Shown in pieces: positions 49,178-58,222 of a stretch of 64,000 bases of DNA. Within the stretch, counting starts at the first letter, position 1. Each line of letters opens with the position of its first letter. Below the pieces are notes generated by a model. That model had not been told where the DNA came from, ran no database searches, and saw only the letters and a program-made list of their open reading frames with translations. Both the position numbers and the translations under genes were made by a program. The stretch comes from Sulfuricella sp. (GTDB lineage: Bacteria; Pseudomonadota; Gammaproteobacteria; Burkholderiales; Sulfuricellaceae), in assembly GCA_018336195.1 (NCBI GenBank), contig JAGXQV010000050.1, forward strand, positions 1 to 64,000. Reading direction: 5' to 3'.

Positions 49178-50007
49178 CGTAGGAGGGGGCTTGCCCCCGA
49201 TAGCGGTGCGCACCGAAGCTGCGGCTGTCGCGGCCAAGGCGCGCTCCTACGGGGGAAGGCGGCGTCCGGGCACAACCGCAAATTGTGTAGGAGGGGCTTC
49301 AGCCCCGATAGCGGTGTGTACCGAAGCTGCGGCGGTCGCGGCCAAGGCACGCTCCTACGGGGGCGGTGGCATTCCGGCACAACCGCACATTGTGTAGGGG
49401 GGGCTTCAGCCCCGATAGCGGTGTGTACCGAAGCTGCGGCGGTCGCGGCCAAGGCGCGCTCCTACGGGGGCGGTGGCATTCCGGCATGGCCGCACATTGT
49501 GTAGGAGGGGCCTCGGCCCCGATAGCGGTGTGTACCGAAGCTGCGGCGGTCGCGGCCAAGGCACGCTCCTACGGGGGCGGTGGCATTCCGGCACAACCGC
49601 ACATTGTGTAGGGGGGGCTTCAGCCCCGATAGCGGTGTGTACCGAAGCTGCGGCGGTCGCGGCCAAGGCGCGCTCCTACGGGGGCGGTGGCATTCCGGCA
49701 TGGCCGCACATTGTGTAGGAGGGGCCTCGGCCCCGATAGCGGTGTGTACCGAAGCTGCGGCGGTCGCGGCCAAGGCACGCTCCTACGGGGGCGGTGGCAT
49801 TCCGGCATAGCCGCACATTGTGTAGGAGGGGCTTCAGCCCCGATAGCGGTGCGCACCGAAGCTGCGGCGGTCGCGGCGAAGGCGCGCTCCTACGGGGGCG
49901 GTGGCATCCCGGCACAACCGCACATTGTGTAGGAGGGGCTTCAGCCCCGATAGCGGTGTAGGCCGAAGCGGCAGTGGCTGTCGCGGCCAAGGCACGCTCC
50001 TACGGGG
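49178..50007. repeat. REP/BIME array 2: eight tandem 107-bp units
   Basis: Units start at 49178, 49286, 49393, 49500, 49607, 49714, 49821 and 49928, at an almost exact 107-base period. Each has GTAGGAG or GTAGGGG plus the GGGGC...GCCCC hairpin, then GATAGCGG (array 1 has GAAGCGG), a linker, and an inverted arm ending CTCCTAC. The unit at 49393 equals that at 49607 and 49500 nearly equals 49714, so a two-unit block has been duplicated. The array starts 2 bases after the CHAT stop and ends 8 bases from the RAYT stop. It covers the whole gap; no gene is in it. Confidence 0.88.
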
Positions 50008-50015
50008 AAGGTGGC

Positions 50016-50477
50016 TCAGAGCCAAACCGCATCCCAATGCGGATAATCGCCGATTCGTTTGACCAATCCGGCGCGCAATGGGTTGGCGACGATGTAACGG
50101 GCGACAGCTTGCAGGTCTTCTTCGCGGCGTAGGGCGCGGTCGTGAAATCCCGCTTGCCATGTCGGGGCACCGGGGGTGTTGCGGGTTGCGTTGAGCCAGC
50201 GGCTGCTGGTGGATTTGAAACGTTTGACGGCGTCGGACAATTCCCCGTTTGTCAATTCGAACAGCCAGTGCAGGTGGTCGGGCATGAGGACGTAGCTGAG
50301 CGTTTGCGTTTCGCCGGTCGCATCGCATTCGTGCAGGGCGCGAACCATCAGGCGGGCCAGGATGAAATCGGTGAAAAGCGGTTTGCGCCGGGGTGTGGCG
50401 GTGGTGATGAGATAAACGCGCCCGGTTTCGGAAAACCGTCCGATGCGCAGATTGGCGGCGTGGGGCATGGGATGCAT
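50016..50477 (-). CDS. REP-associated tyrosine transposase (RAYT, Y1/HUH family)
   Basis: 153 residues, IS200-like fold. The HUH-type metal motif is P-D-H-L-H with H68 and H70, and the probable nucleophile is Y128 in A-R-Y-I-V-A-N-P-L-R-A-G-L. The H-D-R-A-L-R block before it is typical of RAYTs. These single-copy proteins nick and join single-stranded REP hairpins with a GTAG foot and do not form ordinary insertion sequences. The gene is enclosed by matching REPs: array 2 on its 3' side and a solo REP at 50502 on its 5' side. Confidence 0.9.
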   Translation of the reverse strand: MHPMPHAANLRIGRFSETGRVYLITTATPRRKPLFTDFILARLMVRALHECDATGETQTLSYVLMPDHLHWLFELTNGELSDAVKRFKSTSSRWLNATRNTPGAPTWQAGFHDRALRREEDLQAVARYIVANPLRAGLVKRIGDYPHWDAVWL

Positions 50478-50501
50478 GGTAAAGGAATTGAGGTGCTGCG
50501 G

Positions 50502-50563
50502 GTAGGAGGGGCTTCAGCCCCGAAGCGGTGCCTGCCGAAGCTATGGCTGTCGCGGCCAAGGTC
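50502..50563. repeat. Solo REP/BIME remnant upstream of the RAYT gene
   Basis: GTAGGAG, the GGGGCTTCAGCCCC hairpin, GAAGCGGTGCCTGCCGAAG and the start of the inverted arm (CGCGGCCAAGG), but the closing CTCCTAC is lost. Its linker matches the last unit of array 1 rather than array 2. It is 24 bases before the RAYT start and 18 bases before the cysE promoter. Confidence 0.8.
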
Positions 50564-50580
50564 GCTCAACTCAAAAATAA

Positions 50581-50608
50581 TTGACCTGCCGGGTAGGTCA
50601 TATAATAT
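50581..50608 (+). promoter_or_regulatory. cysE promoter with a 19-bp palindromic operator
   Basis: TTGACC (50581-50586) as -35, with TATAAT at 50601 (14-base spacer) or TAATAT at 50603-50608 (16-base spacer) as -10. The spacer is filled by an inverted repeat, TGACCT (50582-50587) and AGGTCA (50595-50600), whose inner bases also pair except one position. An operator here would block polymerase directly. It does not fit the IscR type-1 consensus. Confidence 0.55.
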
Positions 50609-50642
50609 TAGCGCTTTCTAACTTCTTACGACTCGGCCCAGC

Positions 50643-51395
50643 GTGTTCAACCATCTCCGCGAAGACATTTCCGTCGTATTCGACCGCGACCCGGCGGCGC
50701 GCTCCACCTGGGAGGTATTGACCACCTATCCGGGGGTTCATGCCCTGCTGATCTACCGGTTGTCGCGCCGCTTGTGGGGATGGGAACTGAAATGGCTGGC
50801 GCGTTTCCTGTCCTTCCTGGGGCGCTGGTTCACCGGCATTGAAATCCATCCGGGTGCGACCATCGGGCGGCGTTTTTTCATCGATCACGGGATGGGCGTG
50901 GTGATCGGCGAAACCGCCGAAATCGGCGATGACTGTACGCTATATCACGGCGTCACCCTGGGCGGCACCTCGTGGAACAAGGGCAAGCGCCATCCCACCC
51001 TGGAAGCGGGGGTGGTGATCGGCGCCGGCGCGAAAGTCCTGGGTCCGATCACCATCGGCGAAGGAGCGAAAATCGGCTCCAATGCGGTGGTGGTCAAAAA
51101 TGTCCCGGCGGGCGCCACCGCGGTCGGCATTCCGGCGCGTATCCTCGACGGTGGCAAGGCTCAGCAGCGCGAAAGCCACGCCCAGAAACTGGGGTTTTCC
51201 GCGTATGCAATGAGCGACGACATGAACGATCCCATCGTCAAAGCCATTCACGCCATGCTCGACCACGCTTCGGCAACCGACCGGCGCATCGCCATTGTCC
51301 TCGAACAACTCAAGAAATGCGGCATCGACATCGAGCAGGACGCCGCCGTGGCGGACGCCTTCGACGTGAATTACCTGAATAAGATAGTTGACTAA
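50643..51395 (+). CDS. cysE: Serine O-acetyltransferase
   Basis: 250 residues from a GTG at 50643. An N-terminal helical domain is followed by a left-handed beta helix of hexapeptide repeats, with [12 protein letters not shown] and H-G-V-T-L-G-G-T. It makes O-acetylserine for cysteine synthesis and so supplies the cysteine used by the desulfurases encoded next. The stop overlaps the IscR box. Confidence 0.96.
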   Translation: MFNHLREDISVVFDRDPAARSTWEVLTTYPGVHALLIYRLSRRLWGWELKWLARFLSFLGRWFTGIEIHPGATIGRRFFIDHGMGVVIGETAEIGDDCTLYHGVTLGGTSWNKGKRHPTLEAGVVIGAGAKVLGPITIGEGAKIGSNAVVVKNVPAGATAVGIPARILDGGKAQQRESHAQKLGFSAYAMSDDMNDPIVKAIHAMLDHASATDRRIAIVLEQLKKCGIDIEQDAAVADAFDVNYLNKIVD

Positions 51396-51416
51396 AATAA
51401 TACGGTATTATATCCT
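51384..51416 (+). promoter_or_regulatory. IscR type-1 box and iscR promoter
   Basis: Bases 51384-51408 match 22 of 25 positions of the IscR type-1 consensus as I know it from E. coli (ATASYYGACTRWWWYAGTCRRSTAT). Its TTGACT (51388-51393) doubles as the -35, with TATCCT (51411-51416) as a -10 at 17 bases. The box covers the last codons and stop of cysE. It predicts repression of the isc operon by [2Fe-2S]-IscR. Confidence 0.75.
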
Positions 51417-51448
51417 TACAACACAAATGCCATTGGAGATAGACTGAC

Positions 51449-51931
51449 ATGCGATTAACCACGAAAGGCCGCTTCGCCGTAACGGCCATGCTGGATCTGG
51501 CGATGCGCCAGGGTGCGGGGCCGGTGACGCTGGCGGGTATCAGCGAGAGGCAGAAGATTTCCCTGTCTTATCTTGAGCAGTTGTTCGGCAAGCTGCGCCG
51601 TCATGGCTTGGTGGAAAGCGTGCGCGGTCCGGGTGGCGGTTATTACCTCGCCAAGAAGATGGAAGAAATCCCGGTTTCCGAAATCATTCGTGCGGTTGAC
51701 GAAACCATTGACGCCACCCAATGTGGCGGCCTGGGGAATTGTCACGACGAGCATGAGTGCCTGACCCACGAGTTGTGGATCACCTTGAATGCCAAGATTT
51801 TCGAATATCTTTCCTCGATTACCTTAGCCAGTCTGGCTGCCAAACAGTGTGGGGGAAAGATCATGCCGCTTCCCGAAATGAAGCCGGGTCGGGTGATACG
51901 CCAGCCCAAGAATGCCGCTCGCATACTTTGA
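51449..51931 (+). CDS. iscR: Fe-S cluster regulator IscR (Rrf2 family)
   Basis: 160 residues. The winged helix-turn-helix contains S-L-S-Y-L-E-Q-L-F and V-R-G-P-G-G-G-Y. Cluster ligands C92, C98, C104 and H107 sit at exactly the E. coli positions. It represses the operon when loaded with [2Fe-2S]. The 3' end overlaps the next gene by 20 bases. Confidence 0.97.
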   Translation: MRLTTKGRFAVTAMLDLAMRQGAGPVTLAGISERQKISLSYLEQLFGKLRRHGLVESVRGPGGGYYLAKKMEEIPVSEIIRAVDETIDATQCGGLGNCHDEHECLTHELWITLNAKIFEYLSSITLASLAAKQCGGKIMPLPEMKPGRVIRQPKNAARIL

Positions 51932-53051
51932 CCATAATGCCACTACCCCGCTCGACGAGCGGGTGGTGGCGGCGATGCTGCCCTATTTCCGCGAGCACTA
52001 CGGCAATCCTTCCAGTCGCCATGAATATGGACGCGAAGCGCGGCGTGCAGTGGATACTGCTCGTGAACAGGTGGCTCAGGCTGTCGGTGCGCATCCCTCG
52101 CAGGTGCTGTTTTGCAGCGGCGGTAGCGAGGCGAACAATCTGGCGATCAAGGGCGGCACGGCTTATTTGAGTCCAGCCCAAGTGGTGGTCAGTGCCATCG
52201 AGCATCCCTGTGTGGCTAAACCGGCACGGGAATTGCAGGAACGAGGTTGGACCTGTCGTACTGTAGCGGTTTCGCCACACGGCGAAATCTCCACGGATGA
52301 CCTGAAAAGTGCGCTGGAAAGCCCCACCGGTCTGGTTTGCGCGATGCTCGCCAACAACGAAACCGGGGTGGTGCAGGATATCTCCGGATTGTCCGAAATA
52401 GCACAGGAACGGGGCGCTCTACTGCATACCGACGCGGTTCAGGCGCTGGGCAAGATCAAGATTGATTTTGCCGCGCTGGGGGTGGATAGCTTGAGCATCT
52501 CGGCGCACAAGGCGTATGGCCCCAAGGGTGTGGGTGCCCTGGTGGTGGGGCGGCGCGTCGATTTGAAGGCGCAGATCAGCGGTGCGGGCCACGAAAAAGG
52601 CCTGCGCGCCGGCACCGAAAATGTGCCGGGCATCGTCGGATTCGGCATGGCTTGCGAACTGGCGGTGCGCCAGCTTGCGGATTATGAAAACCGGATCGGC
52701 GCACTGCGCGACGAATTCGAGCGAGAACTGAGCGCGCTGGGCGCGACAATTTTCGGGAGTTCGGCGCGGCGGTTGGCGAATACCAGTTTCTTCGCGTTTC
52801 CCCGCATCGAGGGGGAAACGCTGGTGATGGCCCTGGATAATGTGGGCTACGCGGTGGCGAGCGGTGCGGCGTGTTCCAGCGGGACCGCCAGCGCCACGTT
52901 GCTGGCGATGGGCGTGGATAACCAATTGGGGCGCGGCGCGGTGCGCGTCAGCCTGGGCCGGGACACCACCGGCGCACAGGTGGGCGGTCTGCTGCGGGCT
53001 CTGCAAAACGAGGTGGCGCGGTTGCGCGGCCTTTCCGCGATGAAAGTTTGA
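51912..53051 (+). CDS. Cysteine desulfurase, NifS/IscS-like (first of two)
   Basis: 379 residues. PLP lysine in [13 protein letters not shown] and catalytic loop cysteine in [15 protein letters not shown] and [10 protein letters not shown] are intact. It is clearly a different protein from the IscS that follows (shorter, own loop sequence). Overlaps iscR and lies 22 bases before iscS. Role beside IscS is unknown: a spare, a stress version, or sulfur supply to another acceptor. Confidence 0.93.
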   Translation: MPLAYFDHNATTPLDERVVAAMLPYFREHYGNPSSRHEYGREARRAVDTAREQVAQAVGAHPSQVLFCSGGSEANNLAIKGGTAYLSPAQVVVSAIEHPCVAKPARELQERGWTCRTVAVSPHGEISTDDLKSALESPTGLVCAMLANNETGVVQDISGLSEIAQERGALLHTDAVQALGKIKIDFAALGVDSLSISAHKAYGPKGVGALVVGRRVDLKAQISGAGHEKGLRAGTENVPGIVGFGMACELAVRQLADYENRIGALRDEFERELSALGATIFGSSARRLANTSFFAFPRIEGETLVMALDNVGYAVASGAACSSGTASATLLAMGVDNQLGRGAVRVSLGRDTTGAQVGGLLRALQNEVARLRGLSAMKV

Positions 53052-53073
53052 GATTTTTGGCATAGGAAAAAAC

Positions 53074-54285
53074 ATGGTCAAGACCCCGGTTTATCTCGAT
53101 TATTCGGCTACGACGCCGGTCGATCCGCGCGTTGCGGAAAAGATGATCCCCTATCTGGTGGAAAAATTCGGCAATCCCGCCAGTCGCTCCCATCCCTTCG
53201 GCTGGGCAGCCGAGGAAGCCGTCGAACAGGCGCGCGAGCAGGTGGCGGCGCTGGTCAATGCCGATCCCAAGGAAATCGTGTGGACTTCCGGGGCCACCGA
53301 ATCGAACAACCTCGCCATCAAGGGGGCCGCGCATTTCTACAGCGGCAAGGGCAAGCACCTGGTGACGATGTTGACCGAACACAAGGCGGTGCTCGACACC
53401 ATGCGCCACCTGGAAAGCGAAGGCTTCGAGGTGACCTACCTGGCACCCGAATCGAATGGCTTGGTCAATCCCGAGACCTTCAAGGCGGCCCTGCGTCCCG
53501 ACACCATTCTCGCCTCGGTGATGCTGGTCAACAATGAAATCGGGGTGATCCAGGACATCGAAACCCTGGGTGACATCTGTCGCGGCAAGGGCGTCCTGTT
53601 TCACGTCGATGCCGCGCAGGGCACCGGCAAGGTGGCCATCGATCTGAGAAAGCTGAAAGTCGATCTGATGTCCTTTTCGGCGCACAAGACTTACGGCCCC
53701 AAGGGCATCGGCGCGCTCTACGTGCAACGCAAGCCGCGCGTGCGCCTGGAAGCCCAGATGCACGGCGGTGGTCACGAGCGCGGGATGCGTTCCGGCACCT
53801 TGGCGACCCACCAGATTGTCGGCATGGGTGAAGCCTTCCGCATCGCCCGCGAAGAAATGGTCACTGAAAACGCGCGGATTCGCGCCCTGCGCGACCGTCT
53901 TTACGCAGGCCTGTCGAAAATCGAGGAAGTCCACCTCAACGGCGACCTGGAAAGCCGGGTGCCGCACAACCTCAACATGAGCTTCAATTTCGTCGAAGGC
54001 GAATCGCTGATTATGGCGGTCCGCGATCTGGCGGTGTCGAGCGGTTCCGCTTGTACCTCGGCGAGCCTGGAGCCGTCTTATGTCTTGCGCGCCCTGGGAC
54101 GTAGCGACGAATTGGCGCACAGCTCGATCCGGTTTACCATAGGCCGTTTTACCACAGAGGACGAAGTGGATTTCGCCATTGACCTGATGACTCGCAATAT
54201 CGGGCGTCTGCGCGAGATGTCGCCGTTGTGGGATATGTTCAAGGAAGGCATCGACCTGAGCACCGTGAAATGGGCGGCGCATTGA
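53074..54285 (+). CDS. iscS: Cysteine desulfurase IscS
   Basis: 403 residues, the E. coli length. It removes sulfur from cysteine for IscU. PLP lysine in [13 protein letters not shown] and loop cysteine in [14 protein letters not shown]. The E-F-N-like C-terminal region that binds IscU ([11 protein letters not shown]) is present, so this copy is the main housekeeping one. Confidence 0.98.
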   Translation: MVKTPVYLDYSATTPVDPRVAEKMIPYLVEKFGNPASRSHPFGWAAEEAVEQAREQVAALVNADPKEIVWTSGATESNNLAIKGAAHFYSGKGKHLVTMLTEHKAVLDTMRHLESEGFEVTYLAPESNGLVNPETFKAALRPDTILASVMLVNNEIGVIQDIETLGDICRGKGVLFHVDAAQGTGKVAIDLRKLKVDLMSFSAHKTYGPKGIGALYVQRKPRVRLEAQMHGGGHERGMRSGTLATHQIVGMGEAFRIAREEMVTENARIRALRDRLYAGLSKIEEVHLNGDLESRVPHNLNMSFNFVEGESLIMAVRDLAVSSGSACTSASLEPSYVLRALGRSDELAHSSIRFTIGRFTTEDEVDFAIDLMTRNIGRLREMSPLWDMFKEGIDLSTVKWAAH

Positions 54286-54333
54286 ATTCAAGGGGCTATC
54301 GGCTAGTCCCCGGTTGTTAGAAGGAGAAACACC

Positions 54334-54747
54334 ATGTCATACAGCACAAAAGTTTTGGATCATTACGAAAACCCGCGTAACGTCGGCAGCTTCGGCGGCG
54401 ACGAAGAAGGTGTGGCTACCGGGATGGTCGGCGCGCCGGCTTGCGGCGACGTGATGAAGCTGCAAATCCGCGTGAACAAGGACGGCGTCATCGAAGATGC
54501 CAAGTTCAAGACCTACGGCTGCGGTTCGGCAATCGCCTCGTCGTCGCTGGTGACCGAGTGGGTCAAGGGCAAGACCCTCGATCAGGCGCTGGAAATCAAG
54601 AACACCCAGATTGCCGAGGAACTCGCTCTGCCGCCGGTGAAAATCCATTGCTCGGTACTGGCGGAAGACGCCATCAAGGCCGCCGTCGCCGACTACAAGG
54701 CCAAGCACGGCGAAACCGTGGAAACCAAGGTGTGCAGTTCACATTGA
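54334..54747 (+). CDS. iscU: Fe-S cluster scaffold IscU
   Basis: 137 residues. Cluster cysteines in A-P-A-C-G-D, Y-G-C-G-S and I-H-C-S-V-L-A-E-D, Asp39 next to the first. The chaperone recognition motif L-P-P-V-K, bound by HscA, is intact. A strong ribosome site (AGAAGGAGAAA) precedes it. Confidence 0.98.
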   Translation: MSYSTKVLDHYENPRNVGSFGGDEEGVATGMVGAPACGDVMKLQIRVNKDGVIEDAKFKTYGCGSAIASSSLVTEWVKGKTLDQALEIKNTQIAEELALPPVKIHCSVLAEDAIKAAVADYKAKHGETVETKVCSSH

Positions 54748-54805
54748 ACCCCGTCCGGGATGAGGTGATGCCCATCCCGCCGGCCTCATACAGGAGAAAC
54801 TGAAA

Positions 54806-55129
54806 ATGGCAGTAACCATGACCGAAAGGGCAGCGAAACACGTTTCCAACTTCATCGCCAAGCGCGGCAAGGGCGTGGGTCTGCGCCTCGGCGTGCGCAC
54901 CAGCGGTTGTTCGGGGATGGCCTACACCCTCGAATTCGCCGACGAAACGGCGGAAGACGATACCTTGTTCGAGAGCTTCGGCGTGACCGTGCTGGTCGAT
55001 CCCAAGAGCCTGACCTATCTCGACGGCACCGAACTGGATTACGTGCGCGAGGGGCTCAACGAAGGCTTCAAGTTCAATAATCCCAACATCAAGGGCCAAT
55101 GCGGCTGCGGGGAAAGTTTCAACGTCTGA
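54806..55129 (+). CDS. iscA: A-type Fe-S carrier IscA
   Basis: 107 residues. The three conserved cysteines are in T-S-G-C-S-G-M and the C-terminal G-Q-C-G-C-G-E-S-F. It passes clusters or iron to [4Fe-4S] proteins. The stop overlaps the hscB start (TGATG). Confidence 0.97.
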   Translation: MAVTMTERAAKHVSNFIAKRGKGVGLRLGVRTSGCSGMAYTLEFADETAEDDTLFESFGVTVLVDPKSLTYLDGTELDYVREGLNEGFKFNNPNIKGQCGCGESFNV

Positions 55130-55659
55130 TGCTGGATTTCAACCAAAATCATTTTGAATTGTTCGGGTTGGCGCCGGCGTTCAGCATTGATCTGACCCAG
55201 CTCGAACAGTCCTACCGCGATATCCAGGCGCAGGTCCATCCCGACAAGCACGCCCATCTGGGCGACGTCGAGCGGCGCCTGGCGATGCAGTGGGCGACCC
55301 ACACCAACGAGGCTTACCAGACCCTGCGCCAACCCTTGAGTCGGGCGCGCTATTTGTTGCAGTCCAACGGCGTCGACAGCGGCGAGGAAACCAATACCGC
55401 GATGTCCCCGGCCTTCCTGATGGAACAGATGGAATGGCGGGAAGCTATTGGCGAAGCCAAGGCCGCCGAAGCGGTTGAGGATCTGGAGCGTCTCGCCGCG
55501 CGCCTGCGCCAGGAAATGCAGCAGCGCCACGAAGGGCTGCGCGTCTCGCTCGACGAAAAACGCGATTTCGGCCGCGCGGCGGAACAGGTGCGCGAACTCA
55601 AATTCATGGAAAAATTGCGCGAGGAAATTCTCCACGCGCTGGAAGCATTGGAAGACTAG
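55129..55659 (+). CDS. hscB: Co-chaperone HscB (J protein)
   Basis: 176 residues from the ATG at 55129; a frame opening at 55099 lies within iscA and is rejected. N-terminal J domain with H-P-D-K at about 38-41, then a three-helix domain that binds IscU. It delivers IscU to HscA and stimulates its ATPase. The next gene starts at the following base. Confidence 0.95.
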   Translation: MLDFNQNHFELFGLAPAFSIDLTQLEQSYRDIQAQVHPDKHAHLGDVERRLAMQWATHTNEAYQTLRQPLSRARYLLQSNGVDSGEETNTAMSPAFLMEQMEWREAIGEAKAAEAVEDLERLAARLRQEMQQRHEGLRVSLDEKRDFGRAAEQVRELKFMEKLREEILHALEALED

Positions 55660-57525
55660 ATGGCTTTATTGCAAATCGCCGAACCCGGCTTGTCCGCCGC
55701 GCCGCACCAACACCGACTGGCGGTGGGGATCGATCTGGGAACCACCAATTCGCTGGTCGCCACCGTGCGCAGCGGCATCAGCGTGGTCCTCAACGACGAG
55801 GAGGGCCGCCCGCTGCTGCCTTCCGTGGTGCGCTACCTGAGCGACGGCAACATCGAGGTGGGCTATGCCGCCCAGGCCATGCAAAGCGCCGACCCGCACA
55901 ACACCGTGGTTTCGGCCAAGCGCTTCATGGGGCGCGGGGTGCGCGACATTGCCAATATTACCAACCTGCCTTACCAGTTTCTCGATGCGCCGGGCATGGT
56001 GCAACTCAAGACCGCCGCCGGGGTGAAAAGCCCGGTGGAAGTGTCGGCGGAAATTCTCAAAACCTTGCGCGCCCGCGCCGAAAAATCGCTGGGCGGCGAT
56101 CTGGTCGGTGCGGTGATTACCGTCCCGGCGTACTTCGACGACGCACAGCGCCAGGCGACCAAGGACGCTGCCCGGCTGGCCGGTCTCAATGTCCTGCGCC
56201 TGCTCAACGAGCCGACCGCCGCCGCCGTGGCCTACGGCCTGGATAATGCCGCCGAGGGGGTTTACGTGGTCTACGACCTGGGCGGCGGGACTTTCGACGT
56301 GTCGATCCTGCGTTTGAGCCGCGGGGTATTCGAAGTGATGGCGACCAATGGCGATTCGGCCTTGGGCGGCGATGATTTCGACCACCGCATCTATTGTTGG
56401 GTGCTCGAACAGACCGGTTTGTTCGCCCCGAACGCCCAGGATACCCGGTTGCTCCTGACCCGCGCCCGCGAAGCCAAGGAAGAGTTGACCTACCATCCCG
56501 AAACCCAGATCACCGCCGTACTCTCCAGCGGCCAGACCATCGATGTGTGCCTGACCGGCAAGATTTTTACCGAGATCACCCAAAGCCTGGTCAACAAGAC
56601 CCTCGCCCCGACCAAAAAAGCCCTGCGTGACGCCGGGTTGGGCGTCGAGGAAGTGAATGGTGTGGTGATGGTCGGCGGTTCCACGCGGATGCCGCAAATC
56701 CAGCGCGCCATCGGCGAATATTTCGGACGCGAACCCCTCAATAATCTCGATCCTGACAAAGTCGTCGCACTGGGTGCGGCGATCCAGGCCAACGTCCTGG
56801 CCGGCAACCGTTCCGGCGACGACTGGCTGCTGCTCGACGTGATTCCCCTGTCGCTGGGCCTGGAAACCATGGGCGGTTTGACCGAAAAAGTCATCCCGCG
56901 CAATTCCACCATTCCCGTGGCGCGCGCCCAGGAATTCACCACCTACAAGGACGGCCAGACCGCCATGAGCATCCACGTGGTGCAGGGCGAGCGCGAACTG
57001 GTCAGCGATTGCCGCTCCCTCGCCAAATTCGAACTGCGCGGCATTCCGCCCATGGCTGCGGGTGCTGCGCGGGTGCGCGTGACCTTCCAGGTGGATGCCG
57101 ACGGCCTGCTGTCGGTGGCGGCGCGCGAAAAGAATTCCGGGGTGGAAGCCTCGGTGGTGGTGAAACCCTCCTATGGCCTCTCCGACGGTGAAATCGCCGA
57201 CATGCTGAAAAGCTCCCAGCAACATGCCCGCGAGGACATGGATGCGCGCAACCTGCGCGAACAGCAGGTGGAAGCCGGGCGCATCCTCGATGCCGTGGCG
57301 GCGGCGCTGGAACAGGACGGGGCGCTGATCGACGCCAAGGAGCGCGCCACCATCGAAAAAAATATGATGGTTTTGCGTGGCAAGCTGGAAGGCAGCGATC
57401 CGAACGCCATCAAATTTGCCGTGGAAGCGCTCAACCGCGCCACCGAGAATTTCGCCGGTCAACGCATGAACGCTAGCGTCCAGAAGGCGCTGGCCGGCCA
57501 TAAGCTTGAAGAATTGGAGGGCTAA
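55660..57525 (+). CDS. hscA: Fe-S chaperone HscA (Hsp70 family)
   Basis: 621 residues. Hsp70 blocks [21 protein letters not shown] and [10 protein letters not shown], then a substrate domain that binds the L-P-P-V-K of IscU, and a helical lid. ATP-driven release of clusters from IscU. No gap before fdx. Confidence 0.98.
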   Translation: MALLQIAEPGLSAAPHQHRLAVGIDLGTTNSLVATVRSGISVVLNDEEGRPLLPSVVRYLSDGNIEVGYAAQAMQSADPHNTVVSAKRFMGRGVRDIANITNLPYQFLDAPGMVQLKTAAGVKSPVEVSAEILKTLRARAEKSLGGDLVGAVITVPAYFDDAQRQATKDAARLAGLNVLRLLNEPTAAAVAYGLDNAAEGVYVVYDLGGGTFDVSILRLSRGVFEVMATNGDSALGGDDFDHRIYCWVLEQTGLFAPNAQDTRLLLTRAREAKEELTYHPETQITAVLSSGQTIDVCLTGKIFTEITQSLVNKTLAPTKKALRDAGLGVEEVNGVVMVGGSTRMPQIQRAIGEYFGREPLNNLDPDKVVALGAAIQANVLAGNRSGDDWLLLDVIPLSLGLETMGGLTEKVIPRNSTIPVARAQEFTTYKDGQTAMSIHVVQGERELVSDCRSLAKFELRGIPPMAAGAARVRVTFQVDADGLLSVAAREKNSGVEASVVVKPSYGLSDGEIADMLKSSQQHAREDMDARNLREQQVEAGRILDAVAAALEQDGALIDAKERATIEKNMMVLRGKLEGSDPNAIKFAVEALNRATENFAGQRMNASVQKALAGHKLEELEG

Positions 57526-57864
57526 ATGCCGCAAATCATCGTTCTGCCGCACCACGAATTGTGTCCCGATGGCGCGGTGATCGAAGCCGAAAGCGGCGTC
57601 TCGATTTGCGATGCGTTGCTTGAGCACGACATTGAAATCGAACATGCCTGCGAAAAATCCTGCGCCTGCACCACCTGCCATGTGATTGTGCGGGAAGGCT
57701 TCGATTCCCTGGAGCCCTCCGACGAACTGGAAGACGACATGCTCGACAAGGCTTGGGGCCTGGAGCCGAATTCCCGGCTGTCCTGTCAGGCCGTGCTCGG
57801 CGAGACCGATCTGGTGGTGGAAATCCCCAAGTACACCATCAACCTGGCGAGCGAGAAGCATTGA
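57526..57864 (+). CDS. fdx: [2Fe-2S] ferredoxin of the isc system
   Basis: 112 residues, adrenodoxin type. Cluster cysteines in H-A-C-E-K-S-C-A-C-T-T-C (first, and the two with C-x2-C spacing) and L-S-C-Q-A. It supplies electrons for cluster assembly on IscU. Confidence 0.97.
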   Translation: MPQIIVLPHHELCPDGAVIEAESGVSICDALLEHDIEIEHACEKSCACTTCHVIVREGFDSLEPSDELEDDMLDKAWGLEPNSRLSCQAVLGETDLVVEIPKYTINLASEKH

Positions 57865-57910
57865 TTGGATTGGCGGCTGGCCGCTAGTCCCTAACAGTAA
57901 GGAGTCCCCC

Positions 57911-58105
57911 ATGAAATGGATCGACATTGCCGACATCGCCATCGAACTCAGCGAGAAATTTCCCGACACCGATCCACGTTATGTGCGTTTCACCGACCTG
58001 CACAACTGGGTCATGGAATTGCCGGGGTTCGACGACGACCCCAACCATTCCAATGAAAAAATTCTCGAAGCGATTCAGTCTGCCTGGATTGAAGAATCGG
58101 CTTGA
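57911..58105 (+). CDS. iscX: Fe-S assembly protein IscX
   Basis: 64 residues from the ATG at 57911 (AAGGAG upstream). Acidic, with F-T-D-L-H-N-W-V and the D-D-D-P-N-H-S-N iron-binding patch. It binds IscS and tunes cluster assembly. Last gene of the operon; a short hairpin follows. Confidence 0.96.
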   Translation: MKWIDIADIAIELSEKFPDTDPRYVRFTDLHNWVMELPGFDDDPNHSNEKILEAIQSAWIEESA

Positions 58106-58134
58106 TAGCCCGGCGCTATGAGGGCGCCCCGGTA

Positions 58135-58153
58135 TCCCGCATTTTGTGCGGGA
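58135..58153 (+). terminator. Weak terminator-like hairpin after the isc operon
   Basis: TCCCGCA (58135-58141) and TGCGGGA (58147-58153) on a 5-base loop, not followed by a T-run. A GGCGC/GCGCC pair just upstream could stack on it. Confidence 0.4.
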
Positions 58154-58157
58154 GTCC

Positions 58158-58186
58158 TTGTTCTCTCTGACTTTCCACCTTACCAT
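58158..58186 (+). promoter_or_regulatory. Possible promoter of the FIST-GGDEF/EAL operon
   Basis: TTGTTC (58158-58163), a 17-base spacer, and TACCAT (58181-58186), 37 bases before the ATG at 58223. Both hexamers are only fair matches. Confidence 0.35.
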
Positions 58187-58222
58187 TCGTAAAAACCCCT
58201 TTCCGGTTGTGAGAAATTCCGA

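Noticed and set aside
49191-49990. Open frames of ~80-104 codons across BIME array 2
   Set aside because: Same cause; near-identical peptides appear on both strands simply because the DNA is repeated.
49178-50007. CRISPR array
   Set aside because: Units are ~107 bases and contiguous, the interior is repeated too, so there are no unique spacers, and no cas gene is near.
55666-57969. 767-codon minus-strand frame opposite hscA and fdx
   Set aside because: Shadow of strong third-position GC bias in highly conserved genes.
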